Source of the DNA: Planococcus halocryophilus
Lineage (GTDB): Bacteria > Bacillota > Bacilli > Bacillales_A > Planococcaceae
Reading direction: 5' to 3'
NCBI RefSeq assembly: GCF_022489025.1
Contig: NZ_JAKVTG010000004.1
Location: 62,001 to 126,000, forward strand
Length of the DNA: 64,000 nt
Positions 43,417-53,540 of the stretch are shown in pieces; within the stretch, counting starts at the first letter, position 1, and each line of letters begins with the position of its first letter. The position numbers were made by a program, and so were the translations under genes. The notes beneath the pieces were generated by a model. That model was not told the origin of the DNA. It was given only the letters and a program-made list of their open reading frames with translations, and ran no database searches.

Positions 43417-43995
43417 ATGTCAGCAATTAACCTTTCAAAAGGACAGAAAATCGATTTAACAAAAACAAACCCAGGTCTTACAAAAGTGGTCGTTGGTTTA
43501 GGTTGGGATACGAACAAATACAGCGGTGGCGGCGATTTCGATTTAGACGCATCTATTTTCTTAGTAGGTGAAAACGGCAAATCACGCGGACCAGAAGACT
43601 TTGTATTCTACAACAATCTTGAAGGCGGAAACGGATCTGTTGTTCACACAGGAGATAACTTGACTGGTGAAGGTGACGGCGATGATGAGCAAGTGATCGT
43701 TGATTTGCCAAACGTTCCTGCTGACATTCATAAAGTGGTATTTACAGTAACGATTCACGAAGCAGACAGCAGAGGCCAAAACTTTGGGCAAGTTTCGAAC
43801 GCGTTCATCCGCATTATGAACGAAAACTCAAATGAAGAACTCATCCGCTATGATCTTGGAGAAGATTTCTCAATCGAGACAGCTTTAGTAGTTGGCGAGT
43901 TATACCGCCACGGCAACGAATGGAAATTCAACGCAATTGGCAGCGGCTACCAAGGCGGCCTTGCAGCATTAGTAAATGATTTCGGCTTAAGCTAA
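43417..43995 (+). CDS. yceE: TerD-family protein (third copy)
   Basis: The 192-residue protein is a full TerD domain with '[24 protein letters not shown]' and calcium loop '[15 protein letters not shown]'. It is close in sequence to the 35605 copy. It follows telA by 18 bp with RBS GAGGAGG and is the last gene of the locus. Confidence 0.93.
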   Translation: MSAINLSKGQKIDLTKTNPGLTKVVVGLGWDTNKYSGGGDFDLDASIFLVGENGKSRGPEDFVFYNNLEGGNGSVVHTGDNLTGEGDGDDEQVIVDLPNVPADIHKVVFTVTIHEADSRGQNFGQVSNAFIRIMNENSNEELIRYDLGEDFSIETALVVGELYRHGNEWKFNAIGSGYQGGLAALVNDFGLS

Positions 43996-43999
43996 TACG

Positions 44000-44033
44000 A
44001 ACCGCTCATCAAGCTTTTGGTGGGCGGTTTTTC
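44000..44033 (+). terminator. intrinsic terminator of the Ter locus
   Basis: AACCGCTCATCAA and TTGGTGGGCGGTT pair (with two G-T pairs) around GCTT and are followed by TTT. Confidence 0.85.
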
Positions 44034-44144
44034 TGTGCTGATTTTTTGGGAACAAAAAGGATAGTAGTAATAGACGGGCTTGATTGAATTATGAAAATTT
44101 TTTTGGATTTCTTGAAGTCTTATGGCTACTAGGTTTATGGAAAG

Positions 44145-44158
44145 TGGAAACGCTTGCA
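44145..44158 (+). promoter_or_regulatory. candidate cre (CcpA) site upstream of the serine operon
   Basis: TGGAAACGCTTGCA is a full match to the catabolite-responsive element consensus TGNAANCGNNNNCA. It lies 25 bp upstream of the -35 box, a location where CcpA usually activates (as at ackA or ilv-leu in B. subtilis). Confidence 0.5.
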
Positions 44159-44183
44159 AAATAATCTTAATATTTTTTATATA

Positions 44184-44212
44184 TTGACAATGGTTTTATC
44201 GCTGTATATGAT
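44184..44212 (+). promoter_or_regulatory. sigma-A promoter of the serine operon
   Basis: TTGACA (44184-44189), 17 bp and TATGAT (44207-44212) are nearly ideal and lie just upstream of the T-box leader. Confidence 0.8.
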
Positions 44213-44238
44213 GGAGTCAATTCAAATATACAGATTAA

Positions 44239-44492
44239 CTATGTTGATGGAGATACACTTTGTGCAAGGAAATCTCAAGAGAACTGATGGTTGGTGAGAA
44301 TCAGTGGTTTCAGCATTTAGTAGCACTCCTGAATAGATGGATTGAACAAATTAGTAGGTCCATCCGATTCGTGCCCGTTACGCATGTGAACCAATGAGAC
44401 TGTCAGTTTTTTGACAGTGAATTAGGGTGGTACCGCGAACAGAAGACTCTTCGCCCCTTACATCTTTATGTAGGGGGAGAAGGGTCTTTTTT
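44239..44492 (+). ncRNA. T-box leader, probable serine specifier (AGC)
   Basis: The leader has the stem I base (CTAT...GGAG, 44239-44252, facing CTCC...ATAG, 44327-44335), the AG box and GNTG region 'GATGGTTGGTGAGAATC', and the T-box core AGGGTGGTACCGCG (44424-44437) that pairs with uncharged tRNA. The terminator stem (44444-44492) ends in T6. In stem I the codon AGC (44322-44324) is followed by 'ACTCCTGAA', as expected for the specifier loop, which fits the serine biosynthesis genes downstream. Confidence 0.92.
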
Positions 44493-44555
44493 CACTTTAA
44501 TACGTAACTTACTGACCCGTGGAAGCGGGGAAATCGAGAGGGGAATAGAATCATT

Positions 44556-45719
44556 ATGCTGACAGACCAACAAATTTTACGAATCCCAGGACCAACACCA
44601 ATCCCGCCAAGTGTGCAACGCGCGATGACGCAACCGATGATTGGACACCGTGGACAAAGTACATCTGACATGATTAGTGACATCCGACCAAGGCTAAAAC
44701 GTGTTTTTGGAACAGAACAAGAAGTCATCATTTTGACTGGCAGTGGAACTGCGGGACTAGAAACGGCTGTAGTCAATACAGTTGCTCCTGGTGAAGAAGT
44801 TCTGGTTCTTGTAACAGGCGCATTCGGCGATCGATTTTCAAAAATTTGTAAAGCATATGAGATTCAAACTCATGTTTTCGAAGTAGAGTGGGGACAAGCA
44901 GTGGATCCGGAAGCGGTAAAGAACTTCCTTTCGGAACATCCAGAAATCAAAGTGGTATTTTCTACATTTTGTGAAACTTCAACAGGGGTTCTAAATCCAA
45001 TTAAAGAATTGGCTACTGCTGTAAAAGAAGTATCAGAAGCTCTTGTGATTGTTGACGGCGTATCGTGTGTAGCAGGTACGGAAACCGAAATGGACAAATG
45101 GGGAATTGATGTAGTTGTGACAGGTTCACAAAAAGCCTTTATGCTACCTGCAGGACTTTCGTTTATCGCAGCAAGCGAACGCGCATGGAAGAAAATCGAA
45201 GCTAATCCTCAACCACGATTTTATTTAGATCTTAAAAAACACCGCGACAATATTTTAAAAGATACCACTCCCTTTACTCCGGCCTTGTCGATTTTATTTG
45301 GCTTACAGCAAGTGCTTGTATTGTTGGAAGAAGAAGGTTTGGAGAACGTGTATGCGAGACATCGTTTGATGAAAGATATGACACGTGCAGCGTTTAACGC
45401 ATTAGGAATTCCATTGCTAACTTCTGATAAAGATGCTTCACCAACTGTTACTGCTGTAAAACCAGATGATTTTGATGCTGAAGAATTCCGTAAAGTCATG
45501 AAGAAAGAATTTGCTTTAGAAGTGGCAGGCGGTCAGCAGCATTTAGCGAAAAAGATTTTCCGTATCGGTCATATGGGCTATTGCTCTCCGGCAGATATGT
45601 TACAAACTATCGCAGCGATGGAAATTGGGTTGATGAAAGTCGGGAAAGAAATCGAACTTGGTAAAGGAACTGCCGCTGCACAGCGAGTCTTTTTAACAGA
45701 AGGAGCGAAAACGAAATGA
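44556..45719 (+). CDS. class V PLP-dependent aminotransferase (alanine-glyoxylate / serine-pyruvate type), probable SerC role
   Basis: The 387-residue enzyme belongs to the AGT/SPT family with PLP-lysine in 'VVTGSQKAFMLPAGLSF' and 'LTGSGTAGLETAVVNTV' as the phosphate-binding glycine loop. It overlaps serA by 4 bp (ATGA) and lies behind a serine T-box, so it probably makes phosphoserine or serine from the SerA product, replacing a classical SerC. Family members also use glyoxylate, so the amino acceptor is uncertain. Confidence 0.88.
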   Translation: MLTDQQILRIPGPTPIPPSVQRAMTQPMIGHRGQSTSDMISDIRPRLKRVFGTEQEVIILTGSGTAGLETAVVNTVAPGEEVLVLVTGAFGDRFSKICKAYEIQTHVFEVEWGQAVDPEAVKNFLSEHPEIKVVFSTFCETSTGVLNPIKELATAVKEVSEALVIVDGVSCVAGTETEMDKWGIDVVVTGSQKAFMLPAGLSFIAASERAWKKIEANPQPRFYLDLKKHRDNILKDTTPFTPALSILFGLQQVLVLLEEEGLENVYARHRLMKDMTRAAFNALGIPLLTSDKDASPTVTAVKPDDFDAEEFRKVMKKEFALEVAGGQQHLAKKIFRIGHMGYCSPADMLQTIAAMEIGLMKVGKEIELGKGTAAAQRVFLTEGAKTK

Positions 45720-47302
45720 CATTTCATATACTAATTAGTGACCCATTAAGCGAAGAAGGAATTTATCCTTTACGCCAGGCAAACGGTGTAAACATCGTCA
45801 TGGAAACCAATTTAACTCCAGAACAATTAGAAGATCGTATTCATGGTTTTGACGCCTTACTGGTACGTAGCCAAACGCAAGTAACACGTGAGTTGATCGA
45901 AAAAGCATCGAACTTAAAGATCATTGGACGTGCCGGTGTTGGAGTCGATAACATCGATTTAGAAGCCGCCACAGAGCACGGAATTATTGTTGTGAATGCG
46001 CCGGATGGTAACACCAATTCAGCTGCAGAACATACGATGGCGATGATTATGTCGATGGCACGTAAAATCCCTCAAGCTTTCCATGCATTGCGCAATCAGC
46101 AATGGGACCGGAAATCATATGTCGGCGTTGAATTAAAAAACAAGACACTTGGTGTTGTTGGATTTGGACGAATCGGGCAAGAAGTAGCGGCACGCGCAAA
46201 AGGTCAGCGAATGAACGTTATTGCGTATGATCCTTTCTTAACGGCTGAAAAAGCAGAAAAACTGGGTGTCGATTTTGGCTCGGTAGAAGATGTGTTAAGA
46301 GCAGCGGATTTCATAACGGTCCATACACCGCTATTAAAAGAAACAAAGCATTTGATCAATAAAGAAGCATTTGAAATCATGAAAGACGGCGTTCAAATTG
46401 TCAATTGTGCACGTGGCGGTATTATTGATGAAAATGCGTTGTACGATGCTGTGAAATCTGGGAAAGTTGCCGGAGCAGCACTCGATGTTTTTGAACAAGA
46501 GCCAATGGTTGATTTTCGTTTATTGGATTTACCAGAAATCATCGCGACACCTCACTTAGGCGCAAGCACCTTTGAAGCGCAAGAAAGCGTCGCTGTGGAC
46601 GTTAGTGTGGACGTGGTGAGCTATTTCACGACTGGCACCGTACGCAACTCAGTCAATCTACCATCAGTACCTAAAGAGATTATGAAAAAAATCGAACCTT
46701 ATTTTGATTTGTCAGAACGTCTAGGTGCTTTTCTAACAGATTTGACGGGTACAACGGCAGAGGAAGTTATTGTTCGCTATGCAGGAGAATTAGCGAATAT
46801 GGATGTAAGGCCGTTAACGCGCAATATGTTAAAAGGGATGCTGAAGCGACATCTTGGTAAGCAAGTCAATAATGTAAATGCTTTGTACCTTGCTAACCAA
46901 AAAGGCATCGTAGTTACTGAACAAAAGACTACTGAATCGAAAGGGTTTATGACGCTCATCACAGTAGAAGTAAAAACGGCTAATGGCATTCGAACAGTGG
47001 CTGGGACATTATTGAACGGACAAGGCGCACGGATTGTCAAAGTAGATGATTATTTAGTAGATGTTGTACCAGAAGGACATCTATTGTACGTTAGTCATAA
47101 TGACCGCCCAGGTGTAATCGGACGAGTGGGAACTTTACTGGGTCAAGAAAATGTCAATATTGCTACGATGCAAGTGGGACGGTCAATTGTTGGGGGAAGT
47201 GCCATCATGATGTTATCAATCGATAAACCTGCAGAAGCAGGCAGTCTCGAGCAATTGGCGAAATTAGATGAAATTCAAGGAGTTACAGCTATTAACTTAT
47301 AA
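45716..47302 (+). CDS. serA: D-3-phosphoglycerate dehydrogenase
   Basis: The 528-residue protein has the SerA layout: substrate domain, NAD-binding domain '[14 protein letters not shown]', catalytic '[12 protein letters not shown]' and 'TPHLGAS', an intervening ASB domain (about 320-450) and a C-terminal ACT domain ('[29 protein letters not shown]'). The ACT domain usually mediates inhibition by serine. This is the long, serine-regulated form found in Bacillus. Confidence 0.96.
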   Translation: MTFHILISDPLSEEGIYPLRQANGVNIVMETNLTPEQLEDRIHGFDALLVRSQTQVTRELIEKASNLKIIGRAGVGVDNIDLEAATEHGIIVVNAPDGNTNSAAEHTMAMIMSMARKIPQAFHALRNQQWDRKSYVGVELKNKTLGVVGFGRIGQEVAARAKGQRMNVIAYDPFLTAEKAEKLGVDFGSVEDVLRAADFITVHTPLLKETKHLINKEAFEIMKDGVQIVNCARGGIIDENALYDAVKSGKVAGAALDVFEQEPMVDFRLLDLPEIIATPHLGASTFEAQESVAVDVSVDVVSYFTTGTVRNSVNLPSVPKEIMKKIEPYFDLSERLGAFLTDLTGTTAEEVIVRYAGELANMDVRPLTRNMLKGMLKRHLGKQVNNVNALYLANQKGIVVTEQKTTESKGFMTLITVEVKTANGIRTVAGTLLNGQGARIVKVDDYLVDVVPEGHLLYVSHNDRPGVIGRVGTLLGQENVNIATMQVGRSIVGGSAIMMLSIDKPAEAGSLEQLAKLDEIQGVTAINL

Positions 47303-47305
47303 AAC

Positions 47306-47341
47306 CAAAAGGAGGTCCTCACTACGAGAACCTCCTTTTGA
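47306..47341 (+). terminator. intrinsic terminator of the serine operon
   Basis: CAAAAGGAGGT and ACCTCCTTTTG form an 11-bp stem around a 14-base loop. The T tract is part of the stem, so efficiency may be moderate. Confidence 0.65.
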
Positions 47342-47444
47342 TGTTTTTGACAATCGACGTTTTTTGTCATCATGTTTATCATTGCGTTTTTTATATAAGA
47401 CATTGACCAGCAAGGATAAGAGGCTAGTTCATTTCGTTAAAACA

Positions 47445-47550
47445 GAACCACACACTAGCGAAGGCGCGTCTACGGGGTAGGCGAAGCCAGAAGACAGGTG
47501 GTCTTCGTGGCTTCTGGCGGTAGCCATCCCCAAAGCGACCAGAGCGGTTT
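47445..47550. other. GC-rich structured intergenic element, no gene
   Basis: The 330-bp gap between serA and the minus-strand HAD gene holds no credible coding frame. It contains nested hairpins. The inner stem is GAAGCCAGAAGAC (47483-47495) with GTCTTCGTGGCTTC (47501-47514), one bulge. The outer stem is GGGGTAGGC (47474-47482) with GCCATCCCC (47523-47531), with two mismatches. The block is visibly richer in G and C than the flanks. A repeated palindromic element or a small structured RNA are both possible. Confidence 0.4.
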
Positions 47551-47603
47551 AGTTTCAAAAAAAAACTATAGAAAGCTCGTATAAATCGAGTTTGTCTATA
47601 GTC
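47551..47603 (-). terminator. intrinsic terminator of the minus-strand HAD gene
   Basis: ACTATAGAAAGCTCG (47565-47579) pairs with CGAGTTTGTCTATAGT (47587-47602) to give about 15 bp. On the minus strand it runs into nine Ts (plus-strand As 47556-47564). Confidence 0.85.
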
Positions 47604-47635
47604 TAAGATCCTCGTTATGAGGACCTCCTATTCTA

Positions 47636-48424
47636 TTAAAGTTGTTCTAACAGTTGAAGTAATTCTTCTAAATGCTGTATTTCATATGTCGGGATGATGG
47701 TTTCGTGAGGAGCTTTTTGTTCACGGTTGATCCAAACAGAGCGGATGCCTACTTTTCCAGCACCGATAATGTCTGTCATTAAATTATCTCCGACCATCAA
47801 TACTTCGTCGGCGGTAAAGTCGAATTTAGATAAAGCATGATAGAAAATGTCAGGGTCTGGTTTTCCTTTTCCAAATGCACCAGATACAATGATGTGATCG
47901 AAAAAAGGCGCGATTTCAGGTGTGATTTCAAGTTTAAGTTGTTGCAAACTAGGTGAACCGTTTGTTAGTAAAAGCAACTGATAATGTTCTTTCAATTCAG
48001 CGAGTACATTTAAGCTTTCTTCATATAGGACAGGATTTCTTTTACGTGCTTCAGGAAAATATTCAGCGAGTTGACTGCCAATTTCAGCATGATCTTCAAT
48101 TCCGATTTTCTGTAAGCCAAGCTTCCAAGCTTCTTGGCGATAACTCGGAACGATGGTTTTCATCTTTTGGAAATCTTCTCCTTCATCATCAAAAGTTCCC
48201 CATAGTCCTTCGAAAGGATTAATGCCTATCATTTTCGTGAAGTCATATGTATCATACCCTGAATACAGTTCAGTTGCTGCAGCTCTTACTGCTTCCTCTA
48301 GACCAGAACAAGCCTGACCTGTTAATTCTTCGGCCAAAAGACATGTTTCTTGAAATGCTTTTTCCACACTTTTCTTATCCCATAACAACGTATCGTCTAA
48401 ATCGAAAAAAATCGCTTTTACCAT
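47636..48424 (-). CDS. HAD-superfamily hydrolase (subfamily IA)
   Basis: The 262-residue protein has 'AIFFDLDDTLLWD' (D8, D10), motif II 'LLLTNGSPSLQ', lysine in 'GAFGKGKPDPDIF' and motif IV 'VLMVGDNLMTDI'. The alpha-helical cap places it in the subfamily IA group of phosphatases or dehalogenases, like B. subtilis YfnB. The substrate is unknown. It is divergent from the NOS gene. Confidence 0.87.
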   Translation of the reverse strand: MVKAIFFDLDDTLLWDKKSVEKAFQETCLLAEELTGQACSGLEEAVRAAATELYSGYDTYDFTKMIGINPFEGLWGTFDDEGEDFQKMKTIVPSYRQEAWKLGLQKIGIEDHAEIGSQLAEYFPEARKRNPVLYEESLNVLAELKEHYQLLLLTNGSPSLQQLKLEITPEIAPFFDHIIVSGAFGKGKPDPDIFYHALSKFDFTADEVLMVGDNLMTDIIGAGKVGIRSVWINREQKAPHETIIPTYEIQHLEELLQLLEQL

Positions 48425-48562
48425 CGGTGTGAGCTCCCCCTGACAATATCTTTACTTTTCATTAAGTGTACTGGAAAAGTGGGTGGAAATATAGGGGTTC
48501 AGAGAACTGTCACAGAAAAGAGTAGGACTCAAGGTGTATGATATGGATAAGGAGTGAAGACA

Positions 48563-49660
48563 ATGACCATTAGCAATTCGACGATGCTTTTATTAGAAGA
48601 AGCGACTAACTTTATAGAAACTTGTTATGGAGAGCTTGGGAAGAGCAAGGCCGAAAAATCGAGCAGATTACTCGAAATCAAAATAGAAATCATTAATACC
48701 GGAACCTATACGCATAGTTTCGAAGAGTTGGAACATGGCGCACGCATGGCTTGGCGCAATAATAATCGCTGCATTGGTCGGTTGTTTTGGAATTCACTGA
48801 CGATATTTGACCAAAGACAGGAAAAAACAGCGGCCGGTGTTTTTGATGCATTGGTTCGACATATCGACTTTGCCACAAATGGCGGTAAAGTCCGTCCTGC
48901 AATTACCATTTTTCATCAAGAACAAAAAAATAAAAAAGCTATGCGCTTATGGAATCACCAGCTAGTCCGTTATGCTGGGTATAAAACAGCGGAAGGCATT
49001 ATTGGCGATTCAAGTTCAGTTGAATTAACAAAACGTTGTCAAAAACTTGGCTGGCAAGGAGTGGGATCCGCTTTCGATATTTTGCCATTAGTCCTTGAAA
49101 TGCCGAATGGTGAACTGTTTTTAAAGGAAATTCCGCAACCATCGATTAAGGAAGTTGAAATAGATCATCCGGAAATCCCTGGATTTTTACAACTAGGATT
49201 GAAATGGTACGGGGTTCCTTTAATTTCTGATATGTTACTAGAAATTGGTGGCATTGAATACAAAATGGCACCTTTTAACGGCTGGTATATGGGCACTGAA
49301 ATTGGTGCAAGAAATCTTGCGGATGAAGACCGCTATAATGCTTTGCCGGCAGTAGCAGAACTTATGGGGTTGAATACACAGTCAAATCGTTCTTTATGGA
49401 AAGACAAAGCATTAGTTGAATTGAACATTGCAGTTTTAGAGTCTTACCAAGAAGTGGGCGTGACCATCGTTGATCATCACACGGCAGCGAAGCAATTCAA
49501 AAATTTTGAGAAAAAAGAAGAAAACGAAGGCCGAGATGTTACTGGGAACTGGGCGTGGCTCATTCCGCCGATGTCTCCAGCTACGACGCATATTTTTCAC
49601 AAGTCTTATAAAAACAAGTTGATTAAACCGAATTACTTTCACCAACCTTCTCCGTATTAA
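48563..49660 (+). CDS. nos: bacterial nitric oxide synthase, oxygenase subunit
   Basis: The 365-residue protein has the heme-thiolate cysteine C70 in 'ARMAWRNNNRCIGRLFW', the substrate-binding glutamate in 'FNGWYMGTEIGARNL' and the pterin-site W in 'WAWLIPPMSPATTHIFH'. It makes NO from arginine using external reductases, since no flavoprotein reductase domain is attached. ATG 48563 with AAGGAG at 48549-48554 is preferred to the upstream GTG. It resembles NOS of Bacillus and Staphylococcus in length. Confidence 0.95.
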   Translation: MTISNSTMLLLEEATNFIETCYGELGKSKAEKSSRLLEIKIEIINTGTYTHSFEELEHGARMAWRNNNRCIGRLFWNSLTIFDQRQEKTAAGVFDALVRHIDFATNGGKVRPAITIFHQEQKNKKAMRLWNHQLVRYAGYKTAEGIIGDSSSVELTKRCQKLGWQGVGSAFDILPLVLEMPNGELFLKEIPQPSIKEVEIDHPEIPGFLQLGLKWYGVPLISDMLLEIGGIEYKMAPFNGWYMGTEIGARNLADEDRYNALPAVAELMGLNTQSNRSLWKDKALVELNIAVLESYQEVGVTIVDHHTAAKQFKNFEKKEENEGRDVTGNWAWLIPPMSPATTHIFHKSYKNKLIKPNYFHQPSPY

Positions 49661-49807
49661 TAAGCAGAAGTTGATCTGGCGTACTTTTTAAATGGGTTAA
49701 AACTGCGGTTTTTATTAGCGATTTGCGGTACATTTGAATGATTTGTATTATAATAGTAGATAGTGAATAGTATGTTATGTGAAACTTTGAAGAGAGAAGG
49801 AAATTTA

Positions 49808-50527
49808 ATGGGACGCAAATGGAATAATATTAAAGAAAAGAAAGCATCTAAAGATGCCAATACAAGTCGGATTTACGCAAAATTCGGCCGCGAAATATAT
49901 GTAGCTGCTAAACAAGGTGAGCCAGATCCAGAATCTAACCAAGCCTTGAAAGTAGTATTAGAACGAGCAAAGACATACAGCATTCCACGTGCAATTATTG
50001 ACCGTGCAGTTGAAAAAGCTAAAGGTGGATCAGAAGAAAGCTATGATGAATTGCGTTATGAAGGTTTCGGTCCAAATGGCTCGATGGTCATCGTAGATAC
50101 GCTAACGAACAACGTTAACCGTACAGCTTCAGATGTTCGTGCAGCATTTGGGAAAAATGGCGGCAACATGGGGGTTAGTGGATCGGTTGCTTATATGTTC
50201 GACCACACGGCTGTATTTGGTGTCGAAGGAAAAACAGCTGACGAAGTTCTCGAGTTGATGATGGAATCCGACATCGATGTTCGCGACATTATGGAAGAAG
50301 AAGATGGCGTAATCGTCTATGCAGAACCTGATCAATATCATTTAGTACAAGAAGCATTTAAAAATTCAGGCATAACAGAATTTACTGTAGCTGAGTTGAC
50401 AATGCTTGCTCAAAACGAATTGCCGTTACCAGAAGATGCGCAAGCACAATTTGAAAAAATGATTGATGCAATTGAAGATTTAGAAGATGTACAACAGGTT
50501 TATCACAACGTAGATTTAGAAGGATAA
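49808..50527 (+). CDS. yeeN: YebC/PmpR-family protein, YeeN type
   Basis: The 239-residue protein starts '[34 protein letters not shown]', characteristic of B. subtilis YeeN, and continues with the YebC core '[34 protein letters not shown]'. YebC-family proteins were described as transcription regulators and more recently as ribosome-linked factors that ease stalling. The upstream in-frame extension has no RBS. AAGGAAATTTA precedes this start. Confidence 0.93.
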   Translation: MGRKWNNIKEKKASKDANTSRIYAKFGREIYVAAKQGEPDPESNQALKVVLERAKTYSIPRAIIDRAVEKAKGGSEESYDELRYEGFGPNGSMVIVDTLTNNVNRTASDVRAAFGKNGGNMGVSGSVAYMFDHTAVFGVEGKTADEVLELMMESDIDVRDIMEEEDGVIVYAEPDQYHLVQEAFKNSGITEFTVAELTMLAQNELPLPEDAQAQFEKMIDAIEDLEDVQQVYHNVDLEG

Positions 50528-50533
50528 ATAGGG

Positions 50534-50568
50534 AAAGATGCTCTGATTAATTCAGAGCATCTTTTTTA
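50534..50568 (+). terminator. intrinsic terminator after yeeN
   Basis: AAAGATGCTCTGA and TCAGAGCATCTTT pair around TTAAT and are followed by Ts. Confidence 0.92.
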
Positions 50569-50605
50569 TTTATTTTAAAAATATTCCGTTAATTTTAAAA
50601 TTGAC

Positions 50606-50634
50606 TTGTAATTCAAAAAAAGAACAATTATACT
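50606..50634 (+). promoter_or_regulatory. putative promoter of the acyl-CoA catabolic cluster
   Basis: TTGTAA (50606-50611) and TATACT (50629-50634) have 17 bp between them. Just after it, ATACT...AGTAT (50630-50634 and 50650-50654) could be part of an operator. The gap 50568-50725 holds no gene. Confidence 0.4.
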
Positions 50635-50725
50635 GAATTTGAAGCAATAGTATGAAAATTATGACTATTTTATTTTTTGTATCTAAATGTAAGGGTTTTC
50701 ATTCTGGTTTATGAGGAGGCGTTTT

Positions 50726-52306
50726 ATGGAAATTCAAGAAATAAGCTTGTTTGGTCGCCAAGGAGTCAAGGTTTTTAAAGAACGTCTACAAACTATAGGA
50801 GAGGCAGTAAGTGAAAGCTGTAAAATCTATGGTGAAAAACTGGCAGTTGTGACGGAAGAAGAATCTTTGAGTTATCGGCAACTAGAAGAGCTAGCCACGA
50901 TTATTGCTGCTAACCTTCAAATGCGAGGAATTAAAAAAGGGGATCGTGTAGCGGCCGTAGTTGGCAATAGTTGTGAATTTCCTTTACTAGTTATAGCATG
51001 TGCAAAAATCGGTGCGGTCATGGTTCCCATTAACGTCAAATTAGCTGTGGAGGAACTTCAATATATTATTGGGAATTCCAAACCAAGTATTATTATCAGC
51101 GAGCAAGAATTTGAAGGTAAAGTGAAAAAAGCTAGCGAAGGTGTTTCAGGAGTTGCGCACGAAAATATTTTTATTATTGGTGGTGAAAATACATACGAAG
51201 AGCTCTTGAATAAGGAAAGTCATTATGAGCAAATCACAGTCAACGAAGAAGATAATCTTTTCATCATTTACACTTCTGGTACTACTGGACAACCTAAGGG
51301 CGCAGTGTTGAGCCATATCAATGTTATTCATAGTTTAATGAATTTTAAACTGGGATTTGAAACAGACGATACATTTAATACACTTATTGCGGTACCGATG
51401 TTCCATGTTACCGGGCTAATTGGTCAACTATTACATATGTTTTATGTTGGCGGAACTGCCTATAGCATGCGGCGCTATCAGAATGAAGAATATATCAAAC
51501 GGATAATTGATAACAAGATTAATTTCCTGTTTAATGTACCGACCATTTTCATCATGATGTCTACCAGTGAGGAATTTCAGAAACACTCGTTTGACTTTGT
51601 GAAAAAAGTAGCTTTTGGAGGTTCACCTATTTATCAGCAAACCTTTACGATGTTAAAAAAAGCATTTCCAAATGCCCAATTGCATAATGCTTATGGAGCG
51701 ACAGAAACAAGTTCTCCAGCAACGTTAATGCCAGTAGCGTATCCTGATTCCAAGGTAACTTCAGTAGGACTCCCTGTAAAAGTGGGCGAAATTAAAATCG
51801 TTAACGCAGAAGGAAAGGAATGCCAAGCTGGGGAAGCTGGGGAGCTTTATATTAAAGGACCAATGATTGTCAAAGAGTATTGGGAAAACCCGGTAGCCAA
51901 TCATTCTAATTTTACAGAAGGGTACTGGCATTCAGGTGATCTTGGTACAAAGGATGAAGATGGATTTATCTATATACGAGACCGTAAGAAGGATATGATC
52001 AATCGCGCTGGAGAAAAGATTTTCTCGATTGAGGTAGAAGATGTATTAAAGGCACATCCTGATGTAGTAGAAGCTGCAGTAATTGGTGAACCAGATCCGG
52101 TTTTTGGAGAAAAAATAAAAGCGTTTGTAGTGGGTCCAAAATTGGATGGACGCGATTTTACCGCTCTAAAAGAGCATTGTAAAAAGTCGCTTGCAAAATT
52201 TAAAATACCTGAAGAGTTTGAGTTAATCGATAGCCTACCAAGAAATGCATCCGGTAAAATTTTGAAAAATACGTTGAAAAACATTGGAGGAAAAACAAAT
52301 GCTTAA
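50726..52306 (+). CDS. AMP-forming acyl-CoA synthetase (CoA ligase)
   Basis: The 526-residue protein has the P-loop '[14 protein letters not shown]', '[14 protein letters not shown]', '[31 protein letters not shown]' and the catalytic lysine in '[10 protein letters not shown]'. It activates a carboxylic acid to its CoA thioester. It is the first gene of the cluster and probably acts on the acid brought in by the TRAP system. GAGGAGG at 50713-50719 selects ATG 50726. It overlaps the next gene by 8 bp. Confidence 0.92.
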   Translation: MEIQEISLFGRQGVKVFKERLQTIGEAVSESCKIYGEKLAVVTEEESLSYRQLEELATIIAANLQMRGIKKGDRVAAVVGNSCEFPLLVIACAKIGAVMVPINVKLAVEELQYIIGNSKPSIIISEQEFEGKVKKASEGVSGVAHENIFIIGGENTYEELLNKESHYEQITVNEEDNLFIIYTSGTTGQPKGAVLSHINVIHSLMNFKLGFETDDTFNTLIAVPMFHVTGLIGQLLHMFYVGGTAYSMRRYQNEEYIKRIIDNKINFLFNVPTIFIMMSTSEEFQKHSFDFVKKVAFGGSPIYQQTFTMLKKAFPNAQLHNAYGATETSSPATLMPVAYPDSKVTSVGLPVKVGEIKIVNAEGKECQAGEAGELYIKGPMIVKEYWENPVANHSNFTEGYWHSGDLGTKDEDGFIYIRDRKKDMINRAGEKIFSIEVEDVLKAHPDVVEAAVIGEPDPVFGEKIKAFVVGPKLDGRDFTALKEHCKKSLAKFKIPEEFELIDSLPRNASGKILKNTLKNIGGKTNA

Positions 52307-53525
52307 AGAATTATCACCGAAGGCAGAAAAATTAAAAGGAAAACTAATAAAATTTATGGACGAATATGTTTATCCAAATGAAGCGACTGTCGAAAAATAC
52401 TTAGAGGAAGCTGATGACCGTTGGACGATTCCACCTATCATCGAAGAACTAAAGGACAAAGCAAAAGAACAGGGTTTATGGAATTTGTTTATAGACCATC
52501 CTGAATACGGAGCAGGCTTGTCGAATTATGACTACTCACATCTATGCGAAATCATGGGTCGTTCATTGATAGCACCAGAGTTATTTAACTGCAACGCACC
52601 AGATACCGGAAACATGGAAGTATTCGTTAAGTACGGAACAGAAGAACAGAAAAAACAATGGCTCGAGCCATTATTACGTGGAGAAATTCGCTCTTGCTTT
52701 TCGATGACTGAACCTGCTGTTGCTTCTTCAGATGCTACTAATATCCAAAGTAGCATCGTTCGTGATGGCGATGAATACGTTATTAATGCAAAGAAATGGT
52801 GGACTACAGGGGCGATGGATCCGCGCTGTAAAATTGCAATTGTCATGGGGAAAACAGACCCGAATGCAGCGAAACATCAGCAACAATCAATGATTCTCGT
52901 ACCTTTTGATGCACCGGGAGTGGAAATCATCCGACCGCTTACAGTCTTCGGTTATGATGATGCACCACAAGGACATGCAGAAGTACATTACACGAATGTT
53001 CGAGTACCAGTATCCAATATGTTACTAGGCGAAGGAAGAGGATTTGAAATCGCACAAGGGCGTTTGGGACCTGGTCGCATTCACCATTGTATGCGTGCAA
53101 TTGGGGCTGCCGAAAGAGCACTCGATTTATTATGTAAGCGAGCGGACAGTAGAGAAGCATTCGGTTCTACTTTGGCTGAAAAAGACGTTATTAAAGAAAT
53201 TATTGCTGAAAGTCGAATTGAAATTGAGCAGGCCCGTCTTCTAACTTTACATGCAGCACATAAGATTGATACGGAAGGTGCAAAAGCTGCGCGTAAAGAG
53301 ATCGCCATGATTAAAGTAGCGGTACCGCGCGTTTCACTGAATGTTATCGATCGCGCTATACAAGTATTTGGTGGAGCTGGATTAACAGAAGATTTCCCAT
53401 TAGCAGCACATTATGCGAATGCCCGCACTCTTCGTTTAGTTGATGGACCGGACCAAGTCCATTTGCGTGATGTAGGTCGTCTTGAACTACGTGAACAATT
53501 AAAAGAAATTTCACATGCGAAATAA
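52299..53525 (+). CDS. acyl-CoA dehydrogenase, ACAD10/ACAD11-like
   Basis: The 408-residue flavoprotein has '[16 protein letters not shown]', '[19 protein letters not shown]', '[20 protein letters not shown]' and '[20 protein letters not shown]'. As far as I recall them, these match the dehydrogenase half of mammalian ACAD10/ACAD11 better than short-chain enzymes. Those proteins join this domain to an APH-like kinase to remove a phosphorylated 4-hydroxy group from acyl-CoA. A matching kinase is encoded at 60808. GGAGG precedes the ATG at 52299. Confidence 0.88.
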   Translation: MLKELSPKAEKLKGKLIKFMDEYVYPNEATVEKYLEEADDRWTIPPIIEELKDKAKEQGLWNLFIDHPEYGAGLSNYDYSHLCEIMGRSLIAPELFNCNAPDTGNMEVFVKYGTEEQKKQWLEPLLRGEIRSCFSMTEPAVASSDATNIQSSIVRDGDEYVINAKKWWTTGAMDPRCKIAIVMGKTDPNAAKHQQQSMILVPFDAPGVEIIRPLTVFGYDDAPQGHAEVHYTNVRVPVSNMLLGEGRGFEIAQGRLGPGRIHHCMRAIGAAERALDLLCKRADSREAFGSTLAEKDVIKEIIAESRIEIEQARLLTLHAAHKIDTEGAKAARKEIAMIKVAVPRVSLNVIDRAIQVFGGAGLTEDFPLAAHYANARTLRLVDGPDQVHLRDVGRLELREQLKEISHAK

Positions 53526-53540
53526 GAAAGGAGTGGCTTG

